Part shown: positions 26,045-36,064 of the stretch, piece by piece
Numbering within the stretch: the first letter of the stretch is position 1
How the letters are laid out: every line of letters begins with the position of its first letter
Assembly: GCF_900184685.1 (NCBI RefSeq)
Contig: NZ_FXXL01000006.1
Location: forward strand, 124,001-188,000
Source: Butyricimonas sp. Marseille-P3923
Lineage (GTDB): Bacteria > Bacteroidota > Bacteroidia > Bacteroidales > Marinifilaceae
DNA length: 64,000 nucleotides
Reading direction: 5' to 3'
The notes under the pieces: model-generated
The model's database searches: none
What the model was told of the DNA's origin: nothing
Seen by the model: the letters and a program-made list of their open reading frames with translations, nothing else
Program-made: the position numbers and the translations under genes

Positions 26045-27493
26045 TCATTTTTTATTCCGAATTTTTACCCACACAATCCACGTGTAAACCATGAGCACGC
26101 CAAGCACCCCTATCGTCGCGACCAATGCGAATATCAACCACCAATTCGTTTCCTCCTGCTTTTGACTCATGGCCTCGATCTCTTGAAGCAACTTCCGATT
26201 CTTGTAATTCTGCAACACGTTCCTGTAACGCCCCTCCTCGTTCAACACTTGATACAGATCCATTATCGAATCATGCCGACGGAATGCCTCGTGCAATTCC
26301 GCCTTTCCTTCCAGATGTGCATAATACTCGCACAACTGCTCCAACACGTCCATCTGCGCCCGCAGACTTTCCGGCGTCTCCGCCTCTCTTCGACTTACTT
26401 GTTCAAGATGCTCCAAAGCCTCCGCCTGTTCCCCGTTATCCCATAAACAACGGGCATAATTCAAATGGTTTTTGAAACTCACTTTGGGTGTCCTTAAGCC
26501 TTTCTCCCGGGCATATTGATCATATAAATCTATCACGGACTTAAAATAAACCAAGGCGGAATCACGCGTTTCCTCCTTCAAAAAAGAGTCGGCAATTCGC
26601 CCCAACAACGTATTACGCAGCCCCGGTCGTTTTTCCTCTCTCAATGCCTCTTTCAATATTACCCTAGCCTCCGCGTGCCTTCCCAATCCGGTATAAGCCT
26701 CAGCCACCTGTATCCCGTAACGCCCGAGACCGGCCGTATCCGGCAAATTCTTCAAAACCGCCCCGTACAAACGCAACGCCTCATCGTAACGTCCCAATCT
26801 CTTCAAGCTCGCCGCCATTTGCTCGAAAAAGGGACGCACATCTTTTTTATACCTCACTTTTCCCAACAACCGATAAGCCTCTTCATAACAAGCATATTGC
26901 TCTTCAAACTCCTCCAACACCCCGTAAAGCGTTGCCTTAAAACACCACATCTCAATCTCCTCCTTCGTATCCCCCATCCCCCGGTACATCGTTATCGCTT
27001 TCTCAATAGCGCCAAACGCCCGTTCAATATCTATCGCCTTGTAAAACCGTGCTTTTAAAAAATAGAACTCCGCCTCTTCCTCCTGTACAAACACCACCTT
27101 TGAATTTGCCCTGCCTATAAAACGAATCGCCTCTTCCACGCAATCATCTCGCAACACGAGAGTCCCGTACAGTCGCACCAGTTCCAAAGTCGCTCTGTTC
27201 TTCACCTCCCGTGACCCGAGCCGGTTTGCCTCCTGCAAATACTCCTTCGCTTTTTTAAGTTGTTCCGTCTTCATGGAATAATTCGTTCCCGCCACCAATA
27301 ACACTTTTGCCCGCAGAAACTTAGGCAACTTCGCGGAAGACTCAACCAATGAATCAAACACAGGCGTCATCATGACAGAGTTCTTCAACTCGTCACACAA
27401 CTCCTCCATTTTAGCTTTCTCGCTTCTCCGGCACCCTTGCAAGATCAAGAAAACAAACAGACCTATAAGCAACAAAATGCCATTTCGTCTCAT
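26045..27493 (-). CDS. TPR-repeat lipoprotein with C-terminal membrane helix
   Basis: The 482-residue product has a lipoprotein signal (LFVFLILQGC, Cys21), then about ten TPR-like helical pairs (for example RLGRYDEALRLYGAVLKNL and YTGLGRHAEARVILKEAL). Near the C-terminus is a coiled coil (LQNYKNRKLLQEIEAMSQKQEE) and one membrane helix (WWLIFALVATIGVLGVLMVYTWIVW). This layout resembles the TPR sensor half of Bacteroidetes regulators that carry a C-terminal kinase or HTH domain, but here no output domain follows. Function unknown. Confidence 0.8.
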   Translation of the reverse strand: MRRNGILLLIGLFVFLILQGCRRSEKAKMEELCDELKNSVMMTPVFDSLVESSAKLPKFLRAKVLLVAGTNYSMKTEQLKKAKEYLQEANRLGSREVKNRATLELVRLYGTLVLRDDCVEEAIRFIGRANSKVVFVQEEEAEFYFLKARFYKAIDIERAFGAIEKAITMYRGMGDTKEEIEMWCFKATLYGVLEEFEEQYACYEEAYRLLGKVRYKKDVRPFFEQMAASLKRLGRYDEALRLYGAVLKNLPDTAGLGRYGIQVAEAYTGLGRHAEARVILKEALREEKRPGLRNTLLGRIADSFLKEETRDSALVYFKSVIDLYDQYAREKGLRTPKVSFKNHLNYARCLWDNGEQAEALEHLEQVSRREAETPESLRAQMDVLEQLCEYYAHLEGKAELHEAFRRHDSIMDLYQVLNEEGRYRNVLQNYKNRKLLQEIEAMSQKQEETNWWLIFALVATIGVLGVLMVYTWIVWVKIRNKK

Positions 27494-27729
27494 ACTGCAT
27501 TATTTTCGTAACGGCTACAGACTACTGTCTTCGCGCATCAATACACACGACCGGTATTCATCAGGCTAACCTTTTTACCTGCAAATCCGTAACATCCTAT
27601 ACGGGTGGTAAAAATCTGCATTTTCCTTGACTGATGCAAATTTTCGTCCCTGTTTTTTCATTTTGATATAATTTTATACGTATCTTTATCTGTCAATTAA
27701 GTAATCTATTCATTAAAATAACAATTGCT

Positions 27730-28923
27730 ATGCAGACAATTGATAATTACAACTTTAAAAACAAGCGGGCACTTATCCGCGTGGACTTCAATGTGCCGTT
27801 AAATGACAAATTCGAGATCACCGACGATACCCGCATGCGGGCAGCCGTTCCCACGATCAAAAAAGTGTTGGCAGGCGGTGGTTCCGTCATCTTGATGTCC
27901 CACCTCGGACGCCCGAAAAACGGACCCGAAGACAAATTTTCACTAAAACATATCTTGAAACATCTGGAAGAATTACTGGGTGTTCCCGTGAAATTCGCGG
28001 ATGACTGCATCGGCGAAAGCGCGAAAGAGCAGGCTGCCGCGCTAAAACCCGGCGAAGTACTCTTGTTGGAAAATCTCCGTTTCTACAAAGAAGAGGAGAA
28101 AGGCGACGAAGGCTTTGCTCAAAAACTGGCTTCCCTCGGTGACGTGTGGATCAACGATGCATTCGGGACCGCCCACCGCGCTCATGCTTCGACTGCCGTT
28201 ATCGCCAAATTCTTCCCGAATGACAAACTATTCGGTTACGTGATGAAGGGAGAATTGGAAAGTGTTGACAGAGTGATGCACAACCCCGTCCGCCCGTTCA
28301 CCGCTATCATGGGTGGTTCAAAAGTATCTTCCAAGATCGACATCATCATGAACTTAATGGATAAGGTCGACAACCTCATCCTCGGTGGCGGAATGACCTA
28401 CACGTTCAAGAAAGCCTTGGGCGGTCATATCGGCAAGTCCATTTGCGAAGATGATAAACTAGACTTGGCACTTGAAATCATGAAAATTGCCAAAGAAAAA
28501 GGTGTAAACCTCGTGTTAGCTACCGACACTATCGCCGGCGATGCTTTCAGCAACGACGCTAACACACAATTGGTATCTTCCATGGAAATACCCGACGGCT
28601 GGGAAGGCTTGGACATCGGTCCGGAAACCATCGCCACGTTCTCGAAAATCATCGAGGAATCCAAAACCATCCTTTGGAACGGTCCCGTGGGAGTTTTCGA
28701 AATGCCTAAATTCGCCGTGGGAACGAAAGCAATCGCTGACGCCATCGTGAAAGCTACCGCCAAAGGCGCCTTCACGCTCATCGGCGGCGGTGACTCCGTG
28801 GCTGCCATCAACCAATTCGGGCTTGCCGACAAAGTGAGTTACGTATCCACCGGAGGAGGTGCATTGCTCGAATACATCGAAGGAAAAGAATTACCGGGTA
28901 TTACCGCAATCCGCGGGAAATAA
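27730..28923 (+). CDS. pgk: Phosphoglycerate kinase
   Basis: The 397-residue protein carries [10 protein letters not shown], the substrate-binding [60 protein letters not shown] and the nucleotide-binding [13 protein letters not shown]. It makes ATP from 1,3-bisphosphoglycerate in glycolysis. A weak promoter-like TATCTTTA lies at about 27681-27688. A clear terminator follows the stop. Confidence 0.97.
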   Translation: MQTIDNYNFKNKRALIRVDFNVPLNDKFEITDDTRMRAAVPTIKKVLAGGGSVILMSHLGRPKNGPEDKFSLKHILKHLEELLGVPVKFADDCIGESAKEQAAALKPGEVLLLENLRFYKEEEKGDEGFAQKLASLGDVWINDAFGTAHRAHASTAVIAKFFPNDKLFGYVMKGELESVDRVMHNPVRPFTAIMGGSKVSSKIDIIMNLMDKVDNLILGGGMTYTFKKALGGHIGKSICEDDKLDLALEIMKIAKEKGVNLVLATDTIAGDAFSNDANTQLVSSMEIPDGWEGLDIGPETIATFSKIIEESKTILWNGPVGVFEMPKFAVGTKAIADAIVKATAKGAFTLIGGGDSVAAINQFGLADKVSYVSTGGGALLEYIEGKELPGITAIRGK

Positions 28924-28952
28924 TCCCAAGTAAAATACTCAAAGAAATAAAA

Positions 28953-28991
28953 CAGGGGCTGTCAATTCACTTTTGAACAGCCCCTGCTTTT
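28953..28991 (+). terminator. Rho-independent terminator of pgk
   Basis: The stem CAGGGGCTGT / ACAGCCCCTG encloses a 14-nt loop and is followed by CTTTT, 30 nt after the pgk stop. Confidence 0.85.
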
Positions 28992-29092
28992 CACTCCAAC
29001 AAAGAATTGCCCCGACACATCTTACTCATTTCCATATTGTTGCCACACTCGGCATCATTTTATTTCTTACCATATTTGCTTTGGTACAATTT

Positions 29093-29320
29093 TCAGATAC
29101 AATTAAATATACAAATTACTGATAAATATAACACAAGCATTATTATCGCAAAAATCTTTCGCACTCTATCGTTTCCCCAAACAAAAGGCAGCACGATAAA
29201 GTTAATACCAAGAATTAATTTTTCTAATAATTGTCCCAATTCTTTCGAACTCCTCCCTTGTACAAGGAGTAATACACCTAAAAGAATGAATAGCCAATCT
29301 GTTAATTTCAATTTTTTCAT
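29093..29320 (-). CDS. Possible small membrane protein
   Basis: A 75-codon frame starts MKKLKLTDWLFILLGVLLL. It has two to three hydrophobic segments (WLFILLGVLLLVQG, LILGINFIVLPFVWG, IFAIIMLVLYLSVICIF), which is unusual for random sequence. An upstream in-frame ATG at 29338 is possible. I do not recognise a family and there is no operon partner, so this call is tentative. Confidence 0.45.
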   Translation of the reverse strand: MKKLKLTDWLFILLGVLLLVQGRSSKELGQLLEKLILGINFIVLPFVWGNDRVRKIFAIIMLVLYLSVICIFNCI

Positions 29321-29415
29321 AACTACAATACTTATCACTATTTTCTAAATAAACTATATCGTGCAACCACACTCCCATAGCATAAAACAAGACCGTTGAT
29401 CAATCAATTCTTTTA

Positions 29416-30783
29416 TTATTTCAACTCCTTCAGCAACAATTCCCCCAGCACCGGATCAGAGGGGCGGCGGGAAGAAGCATCCCAAACCTTTCCGTCAGGA
29501 TCCAAGATAATGAAGCGGGGAATACCATTGACAGCCATACGTTGCATGAAAGGATGCTTACGGGAGCGGGTGCACAATAATTGTACCCCCGTCATGCCTT
29601 TTTGTTTCATGAAAGCCCGCCATGCATCTGCATTGGAATCCAAAGAGATAGACACCCAAGCCAAGGAAAGAGAGGCCAAGCGTTGCTCCAAACGTTTGAC
29701 ATAGGCGATTTCCGCCACGCAGGGATTACAACCGGTAGACCAAAGGTCAATAAAGACGTACCTGCCTTTGAAGTCGGACAGATAGACGGTATCCCCCTTT
29801 TCGTTGGGGAATCCATAGTCACTCAAATCCACACCTTCCATGGCGGGATAAGTACTTTCGGCCAACCGCTCGGCGTAAGCCTTCAATTGCTCCTTCCCGT
29901 CTTTAGACTTCACAATTTCGGTTGCTTTTTTCAGCCGTTCCCCAAAGTCTTTGACGTTTCCCCGCAGCACTTCTCTCCAAAGTGCCCCCAGCAAATAAGC
30001 TTCCCGCAACTCCTCGTTTTTTATAGCGGCAGCCATATCGTTCAAATAGCTCTCGCGGGAACCTATTTTGATCTTTCCGGTTTGCACTTGGGCAAACAAC
30101 CATTCTTGAAAAACGGGAAACCAATCCCCGGCAAACACCAAGTCGGGTAGCCAATCGATATTCAAAAGAGGATCGCTGTAATCGGTATCGACCTCCGGGG
30201 CGGCAAAAGCCTTCCCGAAAGCCTTCGAGAGATCAATCATCATATACATATCTCGCAACAACTGGTACTGGGCAACCCCTTGCACGACTTTCCGTTCTTC
30301 CGGCAAAAGTCCGGAGGCTTCGACTTGTTCCATGCGCCCTTGATAAGCACGAACCAATGCTTCCGCGTACCCCCGGGAGTACTCCTTCAAACCGGAGGTT
30401 TTCGGTTGATACTCGTCGGTAAACAAGCGTGACAACAAATTATTGATTCCGGCGTGTGTACCTCCGAACTTATCCTCACGGGAGAAATCCACCTCGAGCT
30501 TTGCACCCGGTGTCAAGAAAACGGTATTGGAAACAGTTTGCCTGCCCAAGGAAAGAGAAACAATCATCGGCTCCTTGACGGTCAGGGATTCACGATAATC
30601 TCCCTGCACCTTAGCTTCCAGTAATCGTTGGGACATCCCCATTTGCCGTTGGATAACCAACATCACCGGATTCTCCCCTTCCACTCGTCCCGAAACGACA
30701 GCCAAGGTATCTTGCGCCCGCGTAACACCCCAGCAGGTGAAGGACAACAATAACATCATCAATATTTTTCTCATACCTATCAT
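29416..30783 (-). CDS. TlpA-like thiol-disulfide protein (locus 2, fourth)
   Basis: The 455-residue product has a signal peptide (cleaved near TRAQ); the second ATG at 30774 gives a more typical signal start. A beta-rich N-terminal domain (VVSGRVEGENPVMLVIQRQ, DUF4369-like) and a helical middle follow. The C-terminal thioredoxin domain has active site CNPC (Cys352 and Cys355) in DLWSTGCNPCVAEI, and GIPRFIILDPDGKVWDA. It is the last gene of uptake locus 2, 7 nt after the preceding gene. It is expected to be a periplasmic reductase. Confidence 0.85.
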   Translation of the reverse strand: MIGMRKILMMLLLSFTCWGVTRAQDTLAVVSGRVEGENPVMLVIQRQMGMSQRLLEAKVQGDYRESLTVKEPMIVSLSLGRQTVSNTVFLTPGAKLEVDFSREDKFGGTHAGINNLLSRLFTDEYQPKTSGLKEYSRGYAEALVRAYQGRMEQVEASGLLPEERKVVQGVAQYQLLRDMYMMIDLSKAFGKAFAAPEVDTDYSDPLLNIDWLPDLVFAGDWFPVFQEWLFAQVQTGKIKIGSRESYLNDMAAAIKNEELREAYLLGALWREVLRGNVKDFGERLKKATEIVKSKDGKEQLKAYAERLAESTYPAMEGVDLSDYGFPNEKGDTVYLSDFKGRYVFIDLWSTGCNPCVAEIAYVKRLEQRLASLSLAWVSISLDSNADAWRAFMKQKGMTGVQLLCTRSRKHPFMQRMAVNGIPRFIILDPDGKVWDASSRRPSDPVLGELLLKELK

Positions 30784-30790
30784 ATATAAA

Positions 30791-31879
30791 TCAATTATCG
30801 ATTCGACCGGAACGATATTTAGCGAATGTTTCCTTTACAGCCTTTTTCAAAGGTTCATTATCCATCGCCTCAACCATTTCATTCTCCATGCCTATATAGC
30901 GGTCTACCTGTTTCCAGCTCCCTTCCTTAACAATAAAATCCAAGAAAGGAGCCTGCCACAGGAAAGCACGAGGCAAATCCCGCAAACTCTTTTCCATGAT
31001 ATCGAGCAAAACATCGATATCCTGATTATTACGGGCTTCCACGTAGCGAAGAGATAAAACAATCTCCTCCTTTTTCTCGAAATCAACGGAAGCAATCTGT
31101 CTTTTTATCAAGGCAACCGACTCTGAAACCGGAACGTTAGCTTTAAAGGCCGCCAATCTTTGAAAATAACTATCGTATATTCTCTTATCCACGATCTCTT
31201 TCCCCACCTGTTTGTCAAATTCAGTCTTGTGGGCTATCAAATAAGCAAATCTCTCGTCCTCAAAAGTGATCTCATCTTGGTCGTAAAGATACCAGTATTG
31301 GGACAAACACCTCTCCACGTCAGAGAGTTGTTTAAACTCTTCCCCGGTGATATGTTTCAGTTCGGCATTTCTTTTCGCGTCCTTCAAGGCTACACGATAA
31401 GAGGGAAGTTGTTCCTTGCTCAAATTCCCTTGCCGATAGAGTTCGTCCAAATAAAATTGGGAAGTTTCCTCTTTCGCACCCCGCTTCACGCATTCCAGAA
31501 AATCCGTCCCTTTCCGCGCACCCACGATACGATGTTGCAAAGTGCCGTCGGGACGGAGAATCAAAAAGGTGGGGTAAGCGGTGATACGAAATTTTCCCCG
31601 TAACCGAGGCCCTTCCCCCTTCTCCATATCATACTTGACATTAATAAACTGATCATTGAAAAATTCGCCCATCTCGGGCAAAACGAACACCGTGTTCAAC
31701 ATATGTTTACAGGGACCACACCAACTGGTATAACAATCCATGAAAACCAGTTTGTCTTCCGCTTTCGCTTTATCCAAAACCTCCTGAAAAGTTAGGTCTT
31801 GAAACTGTACTCCTTTCTCTTGCGCGTTCAGTTGAATAAAACACAAAACGATACCACACAATATAACTATCCTCTTCAT
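30791..31879 (-). CDS. Periplasmic thioredoxin-fold protein (locus 2, third)
   Basis: The 362-residue product has a signal peptide (residues 1-20, LNAQ) and then a thioredoxin domain at about 25-135 with active site WCGPC (Cys54 and Cys57) and a cis-Pro segment ITAYPTFLIL. The other 220 residues are helical. It resembles the thioredoxin at 1232-2509 in architecture, so the two uptake loci carry paralogous thioredoxins. It sits between two TlpA-like genes with gaps of 7 and 25 nt. Confidence 0.87.
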   Translation of the reverse strand: MKRIVILCGIVLCFIQLNAQEKGVQFQDLTFQEVLDKAKAEDKLVFMDCYTSWCGPCKHMLNTVFVLPEMGEFFNDQFINVKYDMEKGEGPRLRGKFRITAYPTFLILRPDGTLQHRIVGARKGTDFLECVKRGAKEETSQFYLDELYRQGNLSKEQLPSYRVALKDAKRNAELKHITGEEFKQLSDVERCLSQYWYLYDQDEITFEDERFAYLIAHKTEFDKQVGKEIVDKRIYDSYFQRLAAFKANVPVSESVALIKRQIASVDFEKKEEIVLSLRYVEARNNQDIDVLLDIMEKSLRDLPRAFLWQAPFLDFIVKEGSWKQVDRYIGMENEMVEAMDNEPLKKAVKETFAKYRSGRIDN

Positions 31880-31904
31880 GATATTTTCTTGTTAAGTTAT
31901 TTTC

Positions 31905-33332
31905 CTATTTATCCAATTCCCTCTCCAGCAACGCTTTCAACGCCGGTTCGGAAGGACGGGGAGCGTCTATCATAATCACATTGCCTTCCCGGTCGAAAAC
32001 CATGAAACGGGGAATGCCTTTAATCTTGTAATCCTTCACGATCTGGCTCCACCCGTCGGCAAAAAGTTGTACGCCTTCCAGCCCTTCCTTGTCGAGAACT
32101 TCCAGCCATTTCTGGTGGTCTTTCTTCTCGTCCACGGAAACCCCGATGAAAACGACATCTTTCCCGTGCATCTCTTTTTCCAATTTTATCAAAGCGGGAA
32201 TCTCTTCCCGGCAAGGTCCGCACCACGTCGCCCAAACATCAACCACCACGATTTTTCCCTTGAAATCAGACAAGGAAACCATTTTACCATTCCGGTCAGG
32301 ATAAGTGAAATTTGCCGCCTTGTCACCCTTGTTCCCCACGTAAAGTTTTGCACTGAGTTCATCCATACGCCGGTGATGACTCTTGGTGGTCAGATAACGT
32401 GCAAAGTAAGTGACAATCTCATCGTATTTCTCGTACGTCTTTGCCCGCCCGGCATGACGCAACACAATTTCTGCCTTCAACAAATCACAAGGCACCCACC
32501 TCAATTGATCGGCAATAGTAATCTTCCGCTTCTCGAATTGCAAAGCAAGAGTGACATATTTTTCCAAGTAATCGACCCCATAAGGTTGTTCAAGCAGGGA
32601 GGCATCTCCCAATTTATCCTTTGTCACCAACCTCCTATAATATTCCGGGTATTCCTCCACGGCAGGGCGGCATCCTTTCCTCACGGCACGGTCTATTTTA
32701 ATGGCAGTGAGGGCACGCAGGGCAAAATACTCGACATCGTACTCTACCGTCTGCCGCAACAATGCCTCAAAACCGGGATTCTTGGATTGAATCTTCGCCT
32801 TAAACGCTTCTGCTCGGGGTAAAAACTCCATGTACCAAGGGAATAATTCCTTATAAGTAAAGAAAATATAATCCATGTGATCCACCCTACGACGGACAGG
32901 CTCAAACAAGCCTTCCCATTCAGCAAGCAACAGGTTTTCAGGAGAATTACGAGAGGTAATAACGAGAGAATCCTCCAGAATATTGACCTCTGCGTTCATC
33001 CCCGCCTCCAAGTAAACACGAATACGCTCACTCGTTTTCTCCCCTCCCACGGTATAAAAACCGGGAGTGGCAACCTCCACGGCAAAACCATACCAACCGT
33101 TTGCGCCGACACGGGTTTTGCTAATCAAAGTCTCGCCCCCGTCTACCGCTTCATACAAACCGACTTCCTGCATTTTGTCGCGACTGACCAATCCCTTCAC
33201 TTCTGCGAAAACACTCTGCTCCCGTGATTGAATACGCCGTTTCCCCTTCTCTCCCGCCCAAAGTCCCGGGCAGAGAAAAGTACAACACGACAAAAGTGCC
33301 AATAATACACCAATCCTTCTCATGATAATCAA
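31905..33332 (-). CDS. TlpA-like thiol-disulfide protein (locus 2, second)
   Basis: The 475-residue product has a signal peptide (the ATG at 33323 gives the better start, MRRIGVLLALL). An N-terminal beta domain, a helical middle and a C-terminal TlpA domain follow. The active site is WCGPC (Cys371 and Cys374 from the first Met) within VVDVWATWCGPCREEIP, and KGIPRFMVFDREGNV follows. It is about 40% similar by eye to the next protein (33492-34853), so the pair looks like a tandem duplication. The two genes are separated by a repeat-rich 159-nt spacer. Confidence 0.87.
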   Translation of the reverse strand: MIIMRRIGVLLALLSCCTFLCPGLWAGEKGKRRIQSREQSVFAEVKGLVSRDKMQEVGLYEAVDGGETLISKTRVGANGWYGFAVEVATPGFYTVGGEKTSERIRVYLEAGMNAEVNILEDSLVITSRNSPENLLLAEWEGLFEPVRRRVDHMDYIFFTYKELFPWYMEFLPRAEAFKAKIQSKNPGFEALLRQTVEYDVEYFALRALTAIKIDRAVRKGCRPAVEEYPEYYRRLVTKDKLGDASLLEQPYGVDYLEKYVTLALQFEKRKITIADQLRWVPCDLLKAEIVLRHAGRAKTYEKYDEIVTYFARYLTTKSHHRRMDELSAKLYVGNKGDKAANFTYPDRNGKMVSLSDFKGKIVVVDVWATWCGPCREEIPALIKLEKEMHGKDVVFIGVSVDEKKDHQKWLEVLDKEGLEGVQLFADGWSQIVKDYKIKGIPRFMVFDREGNVIMIDAPRPSEPALKALLERELDK

Positions 33333-33346
33333 ACTTTTATGAGTCC

Positions 33347-33491
33347 GTAAAGTCTATAAGGTTCATAAAGTCCGTAAAGTCACAGATGTCCTTCGGACTA
33401 TATTTATCGGCAGCTTCACCGCCGTAAGCAAAGTGTCCCGCAGGAATCCATCGACCTTACGGACCTTATAGACTTTATGGACCTTATAGAC
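33347..33491. repeat. Facing arrays of 9-bp tandem repeats
   Basis: Left: four 9-bp units of the form GTAAAGTCT, ATAAGGTTC, ATAAAGTCC, GTAAAGTCA (33347-33382). Right: four or more units in the opposite orientation, GACCTTACG, GACCTTATA, GACTTTATG, GACCTTATA (33453-33488), running up to the stop codon at 33492. The two arrays can pair into a long imperfect hairpin around a 70-nt loop. Confidence 0.65.
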
Positions 33492-34853
33492 TTATTTTTT
33501 CAATTCCATTTCCAACATCTTTTTCAAAGCCGGATTCGAGGGACGAGGGGCATCGAACGACGCCACGTTTCCTTTACGGTCAATCACGATAAAACGAGGA
33601 ATCCCGTTAATACGGTAATCCTTGGTTATCTTACTCCAACCGTTGGCAAACACCTGAATACCACCTAATTTCTCGCTTTCAATAAAATCAAGCCATTTCT
33701 GTTTATTTTTGGCTTCATCCACCGATACGCCCAAGAAAACGACATCGGTTCCTTTCATCTCCTCCTCGAGTTTTTTCAAATGAGGAATCTCTTGCTTACA
33801 AGGTCCGCACCACGTCGCCCATACATCGATCAACACAACCTTCCCCTTAAAATCGGACAAGGACACATTCTTGCCCCGCACATCCGGATAGGTGAAATCA
33901 GCAGCTATCCCCCCGGAACGGGTTTGGTATAGTTTAGTTCCGACAGCCTCGGCACGGGTCTTTAAAGAAGGTGATAACCAATATTTCCCGAATTTATTCA
34001 TCCCATCAAGATACTCCTCGTAAGTACGATATTGTGAGAAAAAACGGTCAACAACAAACTCCCCTTTCAACCGATCATTAGGCAAAGCCTCCAAACAGGC
34101 TTGCTCGTAAGCCGCCTTATCGGAAGGAGCAACATTTTTTTGATTCGCGGCAAAAATCGCGTACAACCGCAACATGGTAGTCCCGTTCGGAAAGGCCAGC
34201 ACGCTCTCGTCAGCAAACTTCTCGGGATTTACAATCTGGTTATAATATGCCGGGTAATCGGATGCTTTCGGATGTTTCGTGCGAGGCGTGTAGAGAAATA
34301 CGATACCGTAATAATCCGCCGAATAGTCTATCCACTCTTTAAGGAGCGCATCAAAAACTTTATTACCGCTCTTCACGTTTGCTTTGAATGCCGGCAACCC
34401 ATCGACAAATTTCTCGTACTCGGGGAAAAAATCTTCATAGGTAGAAATAATCTTCTGAAAGAATACACTTTTCAACCAAATATTATAATCATATTCTTGC
34501 CACTTATACAATTGCACGTTCTCTTTTGTATTCTTACCCGTCAAAGTAGCTTTATTCTCCCGCAACTCGATGTTAATCTCTTCTCCTCCTTTCACGTAAA
34601 CAGGAAAATTCATCTTCTCGTCTTCTCCCAACACGTAGAAACCGGGCTTTTTCGGTTTCACCAGAAAACCGAAACTGCCATCGGGTTCCACTTTAGCCAC
34701 GGCGCATACCACGGGCGCACCATCAATGGTTTCGTATAATTTGACTTGCGACAACCACCGATCCGCGACCTTTCCTTTAATTGCCGTAAACTCTTGGGCA
34801 ACAAGCATCCGGGTGCAACAAAGCACCAACATCAAAACGAATATCTTTTTCAT
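33492..34853 (-). CDS. TlpA-like thiol-disulfide protein (locus 2, first)
   Basis: The 453-residue product has a signal peptide (MKKIFVLMLVLCC…LVAQ). It has an N-terminal beta domain (IKGKVADRWLSQVKLYE), a helical middle, and a C-terminal TlpA domain with WCGPC (Cys349 and Cys352) in LIDVWATWCGPCKQEIP and GIPRFIVIDRKGNV. It follows the metallohydrolase-like lipoprotein by 41 nt. Four thioredoxin-fold genes in a row start here. Confidence 0.88.
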   Translation of the reverse strand: MKKIFVLMLVLCCTRMLVAQEFTAIKGKVADRWLSQVKLYETIDGAPVVCAVAKVEPDGSFGFLVKPKKPGFYVLGEDEKMNFPVYVKGGEEINIELRENKATLTGKNTKENVQLYKWQEYDYNIWLKSVFFQKIISTYEDFFPEYEKFVDGLPAFKANVKSGNKVFDALLKEWIDYSADYYGIVFLYTPRTKHPKASDYPAYYNQIVNPEKFADESVLAFPNGTTMLRLYAIFAANQKNVAPSDKAAYEQACLEALPNDRLKGEFVVDRFFSQYRTYEEYLDGMNKFGKYWLSPSLKTRAEAVGTKLYQTRSGGIAADFTYPDVRGKNVSLSDFKGKVVLIDVWATWCGPCKQEIPHLKKLEEEMKGTDVVFLGVSVDEAKNKQKWLDFIESEKLGGIQVFANGWSKITKDYRINGIPRFIVIDRKGNVASFDAPRPSNPALKKMLEMELKK

Positions 34854-34894
34854 CTTTTTAAAACATTTATTTCTCTAAAAACAGACAACTATTT

Positions 34895-36064
34895 TCAATC
34901 AATCTCCGACCGAATTCGTTGAATATCAAATCCGGCATTCTTCAGCACGTGTTGTACAAGAATATAGCGTGCTTGCACCAAAGGATACTTCTCGTATTTT
35001 GCCTTGAACTCCTCCTCGCTATAATCCAACATGGCATCCAAGTAAGCGGCAAAATCCTCTACGGCAGTCGGAACAAAATAGGCCAATTTATCACCGACTT
35101 TACCTTGTGTCAAACCCAACAAACCAAAATTCTCGGGACAATACAATTCCAGATTTGCTTTGTACTCATCGTAATTACCCAATTTCCCCTCCACGAAAGT
35201 AAGCATCATTTCAGCGGAACTAAGTTTAGTTTCCCATTTTTTCCGCTCTGCCTCGGTTAAATTCTCATTTTTCAACTGCTCCAGCGCCTCCTCCTTTTGT
35301 TGTTCATACTGCAATTTCATGTTTGCATACACTTGCAGATTATTCACACTGGTAAGCCAAGAAACATAGGAAGGTACAAACGTTTCGTAATTCACCCCCC
35401 AACACTCTTTCGCTACCGCGGGAGATGCTGAAGTGTTGTTTTCAAAAGCATTAATAACAATATCTTGATAAGTAGACAAATTTTCTTGTAAAGCCACATA
35501 ACACACCTCATGCAAAAAAGTCCGTTGGATAAGAGAATCCGCATTCTTTTGCTCAAAACAGTTCAAGGCAAAACCAAGTACCCCGAATCCCCGGTACACA
35601 TACAAAGGCTTCTTCGCTCTCTCCATATCTTGCACGATCAGGACGGCAGGCACGTGCACGTCCGCTCCCTCAATCCATGCAAACAATTTCTCATCCATCA
35701 ATTCCAACAAAGGAAGCATAGCCTTCTTGCTCTCGGGAGTCGACACATCCGCGGGAGTGTAAGTGATTTTCGTTTGAATATTATTTGATTCCGTCATGTC
35801 ATAACTTAACCGAAGCACCTCGTAATAGAGTTTCGGGTTTCCGTTCTCGTCTTTCCAACCCCGGTCTTCAGAGCCGATCGTATCCTTGTAAAACACAGCC
35901 TTATTGTACTTTTCATACAAGTGATAAATCGCTTCATCCACCTCGTCCATATTCTCCGTCGGGGTAATCACGTACCAATCTTTCACCTCCGTGGGGGTCA
36001 ACGCATCCTCCTCTGAACACGCCAAAAACATCCCCAGCAACAAAATACAAATAAACCTTTTCAT
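34895..36064 (-). CDS. Substrate-import-associated zinc metallohydrolase-like lipoprotein with damaged HExxH
   Basis: The 389-residue product has a lipoprotein signal (LLLGMFLACSEED, Cys16). Position after SusD and the overall plan fit the SusCD-linked zinc metallohydrolase lipoprotein family (TIGR04549-like), whose hallmark is HExxH. Here the segment reads FLHEVCYVAL: His185 and Glu186 are present but the second zinc-binding His is Tyr189. A long charged helical stretch (about 255-290) follows. The protein may therefore bind but not cut its substrate. It overlaps the end of susD by 4 nt, so the two are coupled. Family assignment is moderate. Confidence 0.7.
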   Translation of the reverse strand: MKRFICILLLGMFLACSEEDALTPTEVKDWYVITPTENMDEVDEAIYHLYEKYNKAVFYKDTIGSEDRGWKDENGNPKLYYEVLRLSYDMTESNNIQTKITYTPADVSTPESKKAMLPLLELMDEKLFAWIEGADVHVPAVLIVQDMERAKKPLYVYRGFGVLGFALNCFEQKNADSLIQRTFLHEVCYVALQENLSTYQDIVINAFENNTSASPAVAKECWGVNYETFVPSYVSWLTSVNNLQVYANMKLQYEQQKEEALEQLKNENLTEAERKKWETKLSSAEMMLTFVEGKLGNYDEYKANLELYCPENFGLLGLTQGKVGDKLAYFVPTAVEDFAAYLDAMLDYSEEEFKAKYEKYPLVQARYILVQHVLKNAGFDIQRIRSEID

